In this document: piece after piece, positions 15,708-24,885 of the stretch
How the letters are laid out: the number at the start of each line of letters is the position of its first letter
Position numbering within the stretch: the first letter of the stretch is position 1
From: a bacterium
Lineage (GTDB): Bacteria > Ratteibacteria > UBA8468 > B48-G9 > JAFGKM01
Length of the DNA: 39,860 nt
Reading direction: 5' to 3'
Assembly (NCBI GenBank): GCA_035371905.1
Contig: DAORXQ010000005.1
Coordinates: 1 to 39,860 of the forward strand
Notes under the pieces: generated by a model
Database searches by the model: none
What the model saw: the letters and a program-made list of their open reading frames with translations, nothing else
Told to the model about the DNA's origin: nothing
Program-made: the position numbers and the translations under genes

Positions 15708-18328
15708 TTTTCAGGATAGATTTTTACAAGAAGTACTTCTCCTGGGCTTATCTTTATTCCAAAATTCTTAAAACTATAACCCTTAATAATATTTTTGTTC
15801 CCAAAAGTTCCTTTCATTGTACCTTCTCTTAATTCGTCTGTTAAACTGCTGTAAATCAAAATTCTGTAATTCCCGGAAGCAACAGGTATACCAATTACAC
15901 ATGTACTTTCATTTTTATCCCAATTGGCAAGGTACAAAATAAAATTCTTATTATCTATCTTTCTTAAAACATATTCCACTTTATTATCATTGTTGTTAAA
16001 GTAATATTTTGTCCCAAGCAGTTTGTAAAATAAATCTCCATAAAATTTTTTGAAAGACCTCTTCATACCTTCTGAAGCAGGGTTTATATCTATAAATTTC
16101 ACGTTTGGATTATTAAGGAGTTCTTTTAAAAGAGGTTCTGAATATGGTTCTCCATATTCATTGGTTGGTGCAAGTTGGTTGAATATAACAAGTTTAGTTC
16201 CTGATTCAACTGCTTTTTTGATATTTTCATATGCTTTTTTTGACATTGAATAACTAAATGGCAGAATAAGGAGTTTATATTTACTCAAATCTCCTAAAGT
16301 TTCTTCTCTTTCTGTATATTTAACATCATACTGAATTCCGTTTTCTATTAAAACCGATTCAATTGCACGATTTGAATACATTCCCCTGAATCTTTCAAAA
16401 TTAAGTGTCCTTTCCATTTCATCTGTTGTTTCTGTCTGGACAGTTCCAAGTTTTTCTTCCATATAAAGTATGGTTGACCTTTTTGATTCTGGTTCAACAG
16501 TTCCCATTGCGCTTTGAGCTTTTACCTGCCACCAGTCCTCAGAAGCACGGGAAATAAGAAGACATGTCTCTGCCACACTTTTGCTTTCAGTAATTCCCCA
16601 CTCTTCAAGTAATCTTACCATCTTTATACCATTTTTTATCCTTTCCCACCAACCATTTCCTTCCACATAATTCAAACGGTAAAGGTCTATTCTCGTTGCT
16701 CCATTCATAATGAAAGGAATAAGGTATCCATAGAACAAAATTTCATTACTTTTGTCTGCTTTTAGGTGTTTAAAACCGAGCGACTGGATACTTGCAGAAA
16801 GATTTGCATCAGGATAAGCAGCAGACATTCTTCTTGCAAGTGCTGTATATCCACCATAATTTAACGGAACATGTGCATAAAGTTGAATATGTGTAAAACT
16901 TTTTCCTCTGCCAATGATATCAAATGCTATTCCATGTTCAAGTCCTAAATTTGAATATAAAGAAGATGCAGGATTTGCACTACTTATTAAATTCAGATTA
17001 GGATTCAGTTTTTTAAGTTTATCAGCCACTTCGTTAAACAGTTCTGCAATCTTTTCATATTCAAAAAGTTTCCATTTCCTGTAATGTTCATTATCTATCA
17101 TTTTTCTCGGGTCAGGTCCAAAATCTCTTTTAATTCCTCCTCCTTTCCCAACTTTTGGCAAACTTTCATATCCATATCTTTTCTTAAATTCTCTTTCGCA
17201 TGAAGGACATCTTACAGTTTCAAGATTATGTCCTTTAAAGTAATATTCATCAGGCATAACATAAACTTCATCTATTCCTCTTTCAACAACCTCTTTAAGT
17301 AGACCAAACCATTTTGTTTTGAAGTCATCATCACATATTACACAAGGATATCTATTTGGTTCATATCCTTCGTATAACCCTTTACTTGCTACTAAATCAC
17401 TTTGTTCATAAGGATAATCCCATCTTCTATCAGGCATTGGTAACATCTTTTCTGCTGGTTGAATAGGAGAAATCCATGCATGAAGGAAAATTGCAGATGT
17501 AAGATTATTTTTATGGAGTGCATCTATAAATCCTTTAAGAGTATCCTTTCCATAATTTGGAGCAAGTTGACTTTTCCAAGGCATTTTATTATTACAGCAG
17601 TAAGTTTCAAGAAAGATTCTTACTCCCTGAGCATCTATTTCCCGTAATTTTTTAAGCATCGTTTGGAATCCATTACTTTTTTCAATTTCCTCTGTACTTT
17701 CCTGCATTTTATCACCAGGAATAATTCCTGCCATCCAGAGGTCTATGCATGGAATAAATTTTATATTCTTTTTGTTTAACTCTGGAAACTGAATTTTATT
17801 TCCTTTATTGAGTATTGCTTTACTTTTTTCCTCTCTCTTTTTTTCAGGAGTTATTTTTTCTTTTGTATAAATTTCAATCTCTTTAAATGTTGGATATGGA
17901 GTACGGTATCCTGCTTTTCCACTTAAAGCAATTAGTTTTAAGCCAAAAACTTTTTTATTGACAGGAATTATTATCCATTCATCAGGTTTTTCTACTTTTA
18001 CTTTTCCAACTTCAATATTAAACAGTAATTTACCGTCTGTATCACACATTAGAGAAAAAGTATCTGCGCCACTCTGCATAAACTTTACATAACTTACATT
18101 CACAGGAGAAGGGAATTGCCATTCAATCCATCCCCCTATCTCAGGTCCTCCAAGATATTCAGAAACAGTTTTTGTATCAGAATCTGTAAGGTTGTCTATT
18201 TTAAGCATATAAGGAGCAGTCTTTACTTCTACCCAGTTGTACCAGTCAAGTTTATAATCCCTTTCTGCCTTTAAAGAAAAACAAGTTAAAATTAATAAAA
18301 CACAAGCAAATTCAATTATTTTTTTCAT
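15704..18328 (-). CDS. Secreted GH42-like protein with discoidin-like and GATase-like domains
   Basis: This 874-residue protein starts with a signal peptide (MKKIIEFACVLLILTCFSLKA). Residues about 25-165 look like a discoidin (F5/8 type C) carbohydrate-binding sandwich. A TIM barrel follows (about 190-600), with VYVMPDEYYFKG at a strand end (candidate acid/base Glu) and a CPSCEREFKKRYG motif common in GH-A clan proteins of this type. SRASEDWWQVK precedes a flavodoxin/GATase-like domain (YKLLILPFSYSMSKKAYENI onward, cited as LLILPFSYSM), the beta-galactosidase trimerisation type. A C-terminal beta domain ends the protein. GGGAGT-like Shine-Dalgarno sequence lies upstream of the ATG. It is a paralogue of the next upstream gene. 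GH42 membership is a fold-level inference. Confidence 0.68.
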   Translation of the reverse strand: MKKIIEFACVLLILTCFSLKAERDYKLDWYNWVEVKTAPYMLKIDNLTDSDTKTVSEYLGGPEIGGWIEWQFPSPVNVSYVKFMQSGADTFSLMCDTDGKLLFNIEVGKVKVEKPDEWIIIPVNKKVFGLKLIALSGKAGYRTPYPTFKEIEIYTKEKITPEKKREEKSKAILNKGNKIQFPELNKKNIKFIPCIDLWMAGIIPGDKMQESTEEIEKSNGFQTMLKKLREIDAQGVRIFLETYCCNNKMPWKSQLAPNYGKDTLKGFIDALHKNNLTSAIFLHAWISPIQPAEKMLPMPDRRWDYPYEQSDLVASKGLYEGYEPNRYPCVICDDDFKTKWFGLLKEVVERGIDEVYVMPDEYYFKGHNLETVRCPSCEREFKKRYGYESLPKVGKGGGIKRDFGPDPRKMIDNEHYRKWKLFEYEKIAELFNEVADKLKKLNPNLNLISSANPASSLYSNLGLEHGIAFDIIGRGKSFTHIQLYAHVPLNYGGYTALARRMSAAYPDANLSASIQSLGFKHLKADKSNEILFYGYLIPFIMNGATRIDLYRLNYVEGNGWWERIKNGIKMVRLLEEWGITESKSVAETCLLISRASEDWWQVKAQSAMGTVEPESKRSTILYMEEKLGTVQTETTDEMERTLNFERFRGMYSNRAIESVLIENGIQYDVKYTEREETLGDLSKYKLLILPFSYSMSKKAYENIKKAVESGTKLVIFNQLAPTNEYGEPYSEPLLKELLNNPNVKFIDINPASEGMKRSFKKFYGDLFYKLLGTKYYFNNNDNKVEYVLRKIDNKNFILYLANWDKNESTCVIGIPVASGNYRILIYSSLTDELREGTMKGTFGNKNIIKGYSFKNFGIKISPGEVLLVKIYPEK

Positions 18329-18341
18329 CTTTACTCCCTTT

Positions 18342-21300
18342 TTATTTTACATAAAGGACTTTTACATCCCATTTATCTAAAGCAATTCGTATTTTTTTCA
18401 AATCCATTCCTTTTAATAACTCTTTATTTCCAATTTTTACTCTTTTAGTTCCATTTAAATCTCTCTGTAAAATTTCATAATTTTTTGTTTGAGGAAGTTT
18501 TAGAAGTCCAAAATCTACTTCAACAGGTTTATCCGTCCAGTTTATGAAAGTTAAAATGTATTCTTTATTTTTATTTTCAAGAATACCAAATTCAACATCC
18601 TCTCCATAAGAATTAAAATAAAATGTTTTTTCTCTTCCAAGTGTTTCATCTATTTTTTGGCCCAAAGATTTTATAAAGTCAGGATGATGTCCTATTTTTG
18701 GTATGTCTTCATTTATAAATAAGACCTTTTTTTCTTTAATTAAATCCTCAAAAAGCCCTTTTTCATATAAATTCCCCCACTCATCAGTTTCACCAGTTCT
18801 GTCAAATAAAATCACTCCAACTCCTTTTTCCATAAATTCTTTAATTAAATTGAATGTTTCTTTACTTATACTGTAAGGGAAGGGAAGAATGAAAAGTTTA
18901 TAACCGTCAAGTTTTTTCCTTAAATTTTCAACTGGATGGTCAAGATAATATACATCAAAAGGATACCCATTTCTCAATAGAAATTCCATTACATATTTAA
19001 GATATATATAGCCCCTTATTTGGTCCATCGGGTCCCCTTTTTCATTATATCTCTGTTTTACCTGCCACCAGTCCTCGGATGTTCTTGACCTTAAAATTGC
19101 TATATATTTTGGAGTTTTTGCTTCCTTTGCTCCCCAACTACTCATAGTTTCAATAATGGAATATCCTTCCTTAACATATTTATCATAATTACCAAAAAAA
19201 ATAAGATTATATCTCCAGAATAAAGTCATTCTCGCTCCATTTAATACAGAACTTATAGGAGATGCCCTCATATAGACTGGAGGGAAGTGGAGATAAAATC
19301 CTGGATGAACATTAAGAGTATCATCTCTCCACGACCATGAGCAGTTGTGTAAAGAAACAACTCCACCATTTTCATTTGCTCCTACTCCTATTTTTGCAGA
19401 TAAAACAGTCACATAATGACCAAGTGATTGAAATGTAAGATATGAATTACCTCTTGCAAAATCTATTCTGGCTTTATTTCCTACAATATCTTCTGCTATT
19501 CCAACATCAATACGACTGTTCCATAATGTTCCAAGGGTAAAATGAACAGGCGATTTTGTATAAACACTAGGTCTTATTTTTTTTGCTTCGTTTGCAGCAT
19601 CAGCAAGATAATTTGCAAATTCTTCATATCCAAAAACAATCCATTTACGAAATGCTTCTGTATCCTGCGGTTCTTCTGGTAATTCACATTTATATTTTTC
19701 TTTAAAAATACTTTTTGTTACTTCATTCACTCCTTTTAAATTTAAAATAGTTCTGTAAGGCATCTGCTCGTCAAAACCAATACCAACACCATCAACTCCT
19801 GAAAGAACCTGTTCTCTAACTATACCATTTAAATATTCTCTACTATGTCTTGAAATATAGGGTGCAGGTTTGTCTCTTGTTGGGGTCTTGGGAAATTCTT
19901 CCAGTTTTTTTGGATATGCAACCCTTCTCATTGTGAAGAGTTTTAGACCCTCTTTATGAAATGCTTCAACAACTTCTTCAAGAAAATTTTCTTTTGCACT
20001 GTGTCTATCATATTCGCTTGGCCAGAGAACTGGATGTTCATATGTTCCAGGCCCAACCTGCTCCCATGTTGTTGGTGGCCACATATTAAGAATATTCCCT
20101 TTATAATTTTTCACTCCTTCAACAAAATCTCTGAACCCTTTATATTCATTCAGAGAAGGTCTTTTATCTTTATCCATCTTTATCCATTGGGGTAAATTAA
20201 ACATCCATGGTTCAATATGAAAACCTGTAAAAATCCTTTCTTTTTCAGAAGGAGCAGGAACATTTATCTCCTCCCCATCTTCAACAATAGGGACTCCTTT
20301 TTCTTTTTCATATTCAAAATCTTTTTTTAATTTATCATAATCTTTTTTATCGCTTATAAGTATCTGAAAATCATAAATATTATTTTTCCCTGAAAAATCA
20401 ACATACATTATTCCATAAGTTTCAACAGGAGGGACAAAATTATTATGCAAAAAAGACCTTGATACCCATGTTCCTCCCGGATTTTCTACTTTCCCCTCAA
20501 TATCTATTCTTAAAAGCGTTTCACAATTTCCATCTCCATCTTTATCAGCAAGAATTGCCCATGGACCTGATGCTACACACCATGAAATTCTTGAAATTTT
20601 TTGTTTTTCTTTAAACTGAAACTGGTATCTTGAAAATTTTGCTGGAGTTCCTGTTTCAGGTAAAGTTAAAGTTCTTAAGTCAGGGTCATTATCTATAAGG
20701 TTTTTAACTATTGTTGTATAAGGAATTGTTGTTATATTTGCAAAAGGTGCTATATTAAAAAGTTCTTTTGAAGAAATATCAGGTCCAACATAATTGTGAA
20801 TAATCCTTACTTTTCCAGGAGTAGGTTCAGGTATTTTAGCAGGGACTATTTCAGGAAACATCTCTTTTGTGAGAGTTCCTTTTAATTTAAGTCCAATATC
20901 AAAGATTCTGTATTTCCCATATGTCTGGTCTCTTACCACTCCCAAATATATTTCTCCTCCATCTTTCATTTCTATTTTCCCATTTTCAAGTTTCAGCATT
21001 CCTTTTACTTCAAGAGGTTTTTCTTTAATTATTAGAATTCCTTCTGGTTTGTTTATTATTAAATTTGGGAATGTTGCGTCATAGTAATGTGCTTTTTCAA
21101 CACCGCCTGATTGAATTATTGCGTTTGAGTTTGAGGTAAATATTATTTTTGCATTTTTTCCTGATTGTAGAACAGGAGTAACAGGAGAGGGTTTTTCCGG
21201 AAATGGAGAAAAATACCAACTTCCACCAACTGTTATTGCGTTTTCTCCCATATTTAAAGTTCCTGTTTTAAAATCAATATCTCCGTTTACCTTCAAATTC

Positions 21301-22391
21301 TCTTTTAAATTGACAGAATATGCATAATTTCCAGTATCAATTTTTAAATTCTGAATTTCAAAATCTCCTTGCAATAAATCTGCATTATAACATCCTGTTG
21401 AAAAATTTAAATCTGTCTTGCCCTGAATTTTCCCTTTATTTATCAATCCACGAGTGTATGCACTTTCAGACCCAGCACCACCAAATTGTATTTTTTCAGT
21501 ATTATTAAGCAAAAGAGCATTTTTTTCTTCAATATATAAACCAGCACATGATAAATTTCCTGTTAATTTTACAATTCCTTCTTTTTTTTCTATTTTTATA
21601 GGAGGTAAAATTCCTCCTTCTTTTAAAATATTTATTTCCTGCAATCCATCCTTATTAAAAATTATCCAGCCATTTCCGTTTCCATTCCCAATAGAAGAAT
21701 CATTGCTTACAATATTTCCATAAAGAAAAACATCCCCTTCAAGGGTCATACCTGCAGTTCTTGGTGACTTCCCTTCAAAAATAATATCTCCATATATATA
21801 AACAGAAGCATTTTTATTCACATATAATGAGTGTCCCTGTAAAACCAAATTTCCTTTAATTACTAATTTATCCACTGCTGTTACTCTGTATGAATAAGAA
21901 CCAGGAGAAATGGTTATTGAAGAAAAATTTGCACCCCCTGCTTTAAGTAATGCATCAAATGAATATGTACCAAAAACAAGGGAAGGATAGCCTTTAACTT
22001 CTCCTTCATTAATGAACCCCCCTCTTCCAACAGTCAAAATAGAACCATTCTTTTCAGCATTAATTATTCCCTTATTTACAATCCCCTTTTTATTGTTTAC
22101 TCCAAGATTTACAAGTGTGATATTATAACCATTCAGTTGAATTGAAGCACCTTTTTCTATTGTAAGAGTTCCGTCTATAAATACATCTGAAGTAAGTTTA
22201 GGGTAATTAAGTTTTCCGGAAGGTATAAGAACATCATTATTATCGTTTTTATCAGGGACTTTTTTCATTGACCAGTTTTCCTTATCAAACCAGTCAGAAC
22301 TTTTTCCTTCCCATAGATTTGTATCAGAAAACAATAAAAAAGAAGAAAAGAGAAAAAACTCTATTATTGTAGATAAAAATATTTTTTTCAT
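18342..22391 (-). CDS. Very large secreted protein: beta-helix-like repeats fused to GH42-like enzyme
   Basis: This 1349-residue protein has a signal peptide (MKKIFLSTIIEFFLFSSFLLFS). Residues about 25-520 are repetitive short strands with Gly/Asn turns (for example LVLQGHSLYVNKNASVYIYG), like a right-handed beta-helix adhesin or surface domain. A discoidin-like section follows (about 540-700), containing DKDGDGNCE, a calcium-loop-like sequence. A TIM barrel (about 735-1100) has GVGIGFDEQMPYR, whose DE pair matches PDEYY in the downstream paralogue. SRTSEDWWQVK and the GATase-like segment LFILPFPYSIS also match that paralogue. A GGAGGT ribosome-binding site precedes the ATG. The repeat domain may fix the enzyme to the cell surface or to an insoluble glycan. 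The substrate is unknown. Confidence 0.68.
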   Translation of the reverse strand: MKKIFLSTIIEFFLFSSFLLFSDTNLWEGKSSDWFDKENWSMKKVPDKNDNNDVLIPSGKLNYPKLTSDVFIDGTLTIEKGASIQLNGYNITLVNLGVNNKKGIVNKGIINAEKNGSILTVGRGGFINEGEVKGYPSLVFGTYSFDALLKAGGANFSSITISPGSYSYRVTAVDKLVIKGNLVLQGHSLYVNKNASVYIYGDIIFEGKSPRTAGMTLEGDVFLYGNIVSNDSSIGNGNGNGWIIFNKDGLQEINILKEGGILPPIKIEKKEGIVKLTGNLSCAGLYIEEKNALLLNNTEKIQFGGAGSESAYTRGLINKGKIQGKTDLNFSTGCYNADLLQGDFEIQNLKIDTGNYAYSVNLKENLKVNGDIDFKTGTLNMGENAITVGGSWYFSPFPEKPSPVTPVLQSGKNAKIIFTSNSNAIIQSGGVEKAHYYDATFPNLIINKPEGILIIKEKPLEVKGMLKLENGKIEMKDGGEIYLGVVRDQTYGKYRIFDIGLKLKGTLTKEMFPEIVPAKIPEPTPGKVRIIHNYVGPDISSKELFNIAPFANITTIPYTTIVKNLIDNDPDLRTLTLPETGTPAKFSRYQFQFKEKQKISRISWCVASGPWAILADKDGDGNCETLLRIDIEGKVENPGGTWVSRSFLHNNFVPPVETYGIMYVDFSGKNNIYDFQILISDKKDYDKLKKDFEYEKEKGVPIVEDGEEINVPAPSEKERIFTGFHIEPWMFNLPQWIKMDKDKRPSLNEYKGFRDFVEGVKNYKGNILNMWPPTTWEQVGPGTYEHPVLWPSEYDRHSAKENFLEEVVEAFHKEGLKLFTMRRVAYPKKLEEFPKTPTRDKPAPYISRHSREYLNGIVREQVLSGVDGVGIGFDEQMPYRTILNLKGVNEVTKSIFKEKYKCELPEEPQDTEAFRKWIVFGYEEFANYLADAANEAKKIRPSVYTKSPVHFTLGTLWNSRIDVGIAEDIVGNKARIDFARGNSYLTFQSLGHYVTVLSAKIGVGANENGGVVSLHNCSWSWRDDTLNVHPGFYLHFPPVYMRASPISSVLNGARMTLFWRYNLIFFGNYDKYVKEGYSIIETMSSWGAKEAKTPKYIAILRSRTSEDWWQVKQRYNEKGDPMDQIRGYIYLKYVMEFLLRNGYPFDVYYLDHPVENLRKKLDGYKLFILPFPYSISKETFNLIKEFMEKGVGVILFDRTGETDEWGNLYEKGLFEDLIKEKKVLFINEDIPKIGHHPDFIKSLGQKIDETLGREKTFYFNSYGEDVEFGILENKNKEYILTFINWTDKPVEVDFGLLKLPQTKNYEILQRDLNGTKRVKIGNKELLKGMDLKKIRIALDKWDVKVLYVK

Positions 22392-22415
22392 TATTTACCT
22401 CCAATTTTTGATTTC

Positions 22416-23075
22416 TCAATATCCTGCCAATTTTTGTCCAAAGTAAGGAACAAGATTTGCAGGATTTTCAAGAAAACCTTTTGGGAATGAACCTGCATTT
22501 CCTCCTGCAAATAAAACATTCGTATTATTTCCGTGAAGATACATTATCTGGCTTAAACTATAAACATGGTCGCAAGTCCCTTCAAGAAAAAGAATATGAG
22601 TTGTAGGGTCTGGTACATGTCCGAGTTTCTGTCCATTATAAACACGGTTACCATACCCAGAAGGAAATCCTCCTGTTATTCTATTGAAGCAATATATCCT
22701 TTTAATTTTAACATTCGTAAAGGGGAAACAACTATATGTTGCATCAGGTGCACCTGAAAGTCCAACAGCAGGACAGACATATAATTCAGGAGTTACTGTT
22801 GTTCCTTGTTTCCATCCAACATATGGCAGTAAAAGAGAAAGATGATTGTTATAAGCCCTGCCTGAGTCATCTCCATTCATATAAGGTATACAATCATCAT
22901 AATCATTTGCATACATACGAACAGCAAGACCGAGTTGTTTTAAATTACTTATACATGCTGCCTGTTGTGCTCTGATTCTCGCCTTTGCCAATTGGGGAAG
23001 AATTAAAGTTGCAAGAATAGCCATAATTGCTATTACTACAAGAAGTTCAACAAGTGTAAAGCCATTTCTTTTCAT
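22416..23075 (-). CDS. Prepilin-type pseudopilin-like protein (copy 1)
   Basis: The 219-residue protein starts with MKRNGFTLVELLVVIAIM, the type IV prepilin/type II secretion pseudopilin signal: a short basic leader, cleavage after Gly, then Phe and a Glu at +5 in a hydrophobic helix. KARIRAQQAACISNLKQLG follows, a conserved helix. The C-terminal globular part contains HGNNTNVLFAGG, a variant of the H-X9-DG box seen in large families of such proteins. A GGAGGTG ribosome-binding site lies six bases before the ATG. It is the last of three tandem copies preceding the secreted glycosidase-like genes. It is probably processed by PilD, but the assembly machinery is not in this window. Confidence 0.85.
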   Translation of the reverse strand: MKRNGFTLVELLVVIAIMAILATLILPQLAKARIRAQQAACISNLKQLGLAVRMYANDYDDCIPYMNGDDSGRAYNNHLSLLLPYVGWKQGTTVTPELYVCPAVGLSGAPDATYSCFPFTNVKIKRIYCFNRITGGFPSGYGNRVYNGQKLGHVPDPTTHILFLEGTCDHVYSLSQIMYLHGNNTNVLFAGGNAGSFPKGFLENPANLVPYFGQKLAGY

Positions 23076-23091
23076 GATTCACCTCCATTAA

Positions 23092-23964
23092 TTAAGGAGC
23101 ATAAATTAAAGGATTATGCATCCTTCCAACCCATTGAGTTATTCCTTCATAATTCCTTTTCATTGGTAAAATATACTTTATCTCTCCGGAAACCTCTGTT
23201 TTTGTAGCAGCAATCCATCTCACAGTCCCATCCATATATAAAACATTAATACCTGCAGTTCCATGATTATTTTCTTCTGTCAGTGTTATTCCTTTTGGGA
23301 TAGAACCTTCTGCTACTGGCTGGTCTTCTGTTCCTGTTGCACCACCCCAATCCCATCTATCAATAACCCAAAGCGGTCCACCACCTAGATTCCCTGTTCC
23401 CTTTGTAGCATCGGGTCTCTGTCTGTCAGCAGCAAGTATAGAATCCGGCTCTGTTCCTGCGTTAATTCCAAGACCAGGGACATATGCATAAGGATTTATA
23501 CTGTAACTGACTCTCGCCCATGTACTTATATCATATGGTTTTGCATAAGCATAAGAAAGTTGATACTGAGGCGTAAGATATCCGGTTTTTCTGACAGATG
23601 AGACATTTCTGTAATCAAGTCGTTGGCTTGGGCAGAGAAAAACCTCTGCAGTTGTCACATATTTAACTCCTCCAAGGTTTCCAGAAGAATCTTTTCCAAT
23701 CAACTTGTTAAAAGGTCTGTACGTTAAAACATACCAGGAACTTGTTGGTGGACCTTCATAATTCGGAAGCCAGCCACTATAATCTTCTGCATACATTCTA
23801 AAAGCAAGACCTATCTGTTTTAAATTATTTAAACAAATAGCTCTTCTTGCTCTCTCTCTTGCCTTACTCAAAGTAGGTAAAAGCATTGCTGCAAGAATCG
23901 CTATTATCGCAACCACAACAAGTAATTCTATAAGTGTGAAACCGGAAAATTTTCTTTTGTCCAT
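23092..23964 (-). CDS. Prepilin-type pseudopilin-like protein (copy 2)
   Basis: The 290-residue protein begins MDKRKFSGFTLIELLVVVAI, with prepilin cleavage expected after the Gly. KARERARRAICLNNLKQIGLAFRMYAEDYSGWLPNY (cited in part: CLNNLKQIGLAFRMYAED) is the conserved post-helix. The C-terminus has NNHGTAGINVLYMDGTVRW, an H-X10-DG version of the processing-associated box. A strong AAGGAGG lies six bases upstream of the ATG. It shares the globular layout with copies 1 and 3 but is divergent in the middle, so the copies are not recent duplicates. It may act as a minor pseudopilin or a surface-exposed binding protein. Confidence 0.86.
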   Translation of the reverse strand: MDKRKFSGFTLIELLVVVAIIAILAAMLLPTLSKARERARRAICLNNLKQIGLAFRMYAEDYSGWLPNYEGPPTSSWYVLTYRPFNKLIGKDSSGNLGGVKYVTTAEVFLCPSQRLDYRNVSSVRKTGYLTPQYQLSYAYAKPYDISTWARVSYSINPYAYVPGLGINAGTEPDSILAADRQRPDATKGTGNLGGGPLWVIDRWDWGGATGTEDQPVAEGSIPKGITLTEENNHGTAGINVLYMDGTVRWIAATKTEVSGEIKYILPMKRNYEGITQWVGRMHNPLIYAP

Positions 23965-23975
23965 TTTTCTCCTCC

Positions 23976-24872
23976 TTAAAAATTACCGGTACTTTCAGGT
24001 CCTCTTAAATAAATCTGCTGGTCTGGATGAACATAACTACTTCCTGTATTACTTGTGTACCAGTAAGGTTGACTTCCTCCCATTGAATAGTTGATATTCG
24101 GTATTTTTTCAGAAGGAATATACCATTTTCCATTTATATAGTAATTTCCACCCTGTGACACAGATTTTGTCCATCCAGTTGGACCAAGCCACTGAAAAGC
24201 AGGTATCCATTGAACATCTCCATTTATGTAAAGAACATTTATTCCATAAGTTTTGTGATTGCAAAGTTCCACAAGTTGAAATCTGTATTCCCAATAAGAA
24301 CCAAATCCTCTATACCATTCAAAAGAGCCATTATCATCTACATACTTTTTATCAGACATAATTGCCCAGTTGTTTGAAGACAGGGTATCTGTTTTTCCTG
24401 TTCCTATTTCTATTGCCCCAGCAGGAACTTTAAGTTTTTTAGTGTTTAAATTTGGTGCATATGCATATGAGCAGTAAGGATATACAAGATATCCTGTTTT
24501 TGAAACTTTATCCCTTGAAGCAGGACATATAAACAATTCAGGATTTGTTACATATCTTGGTCCTGTAGGTGGTCCTGATGGAGGAGAAGTGCCAGCAGGT
24601 CCTGAAACATAAATACCAAGAAGTAACATCATTGAACGGGATGTCCTTATTCTATTATACTGATTTTCTAATGCTATGGGAAAATAACCATCATAATCAT
24701 TTGCATAAAGGGAAAGAGCAATATACAATTGTTTTAAATTTGACATGCATACAGCCCTCTGCGCCTTTTCTTTTGCCTTTTCTAATGCAGGTAATATTAA
24801 TGCTGCCAGAATAGAAATAATAGCAACTACAACCAGCAGTTCTATCAAAGTAAATCCCATTTTTTTCTTCAT
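23976..24872 (-). CDS. Prepilin-type pseudopilin-like protein (copy 3)
   Basis: It begins MKKKMGFTLIELLVVVAI, with the prepilin cleavage site after Gly, then KAKEKAQRAVCMSNLKQLY. A C-terminal NHKTYGINVLYINGDVQW is an H-X10-NG variant of the box in which Asp has become Asn. I place the start at the ATG at 24872 because GGAGG (24885-24881) is eight bases upstream. The GTG at 24881 overlaps that ribosome-binding site and is unlikely. The regulator's stop codon lies at 24886. This is the first structural gene after the regulator in the operon. Confidence 0.86.
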   Translation of the reverse strand: MKKKMGFTLIELLVVVAIISILAALILPALEKAKEKAQRAVCMSNLKQLYIALSLYANDYDGYFPIALENQYNRIRTSRSMMLLLGIYVSGPAGTSPPSGPPTGPRYVTNPELFICPASRDKVSKTGYLVYPYCSYAYAPNLNTKKLKVPAGAIEIGTGKTDTLSSNNWAIMSDKKYVDDNGSFEWYRGFGSYWEYRFQLVELCNHKTYGINVLYINGDVQWIPAFQWLGPTGWTKSVSQGGNYYINGKWYIPSEKIPNINYSMGGSQPYWYTSNTGSSYVHPDQQIYLRGPESTGNF

Positions 24873-24885
24873 TTTTCTCACCTCC

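Noticed and set aside
24879..24881. GTG start for pseudopilin copy 3
   Set aside because: It overlaps the GGAGG ribosome-binding site, which is correctly spaced for the ATG at 24872 instead.
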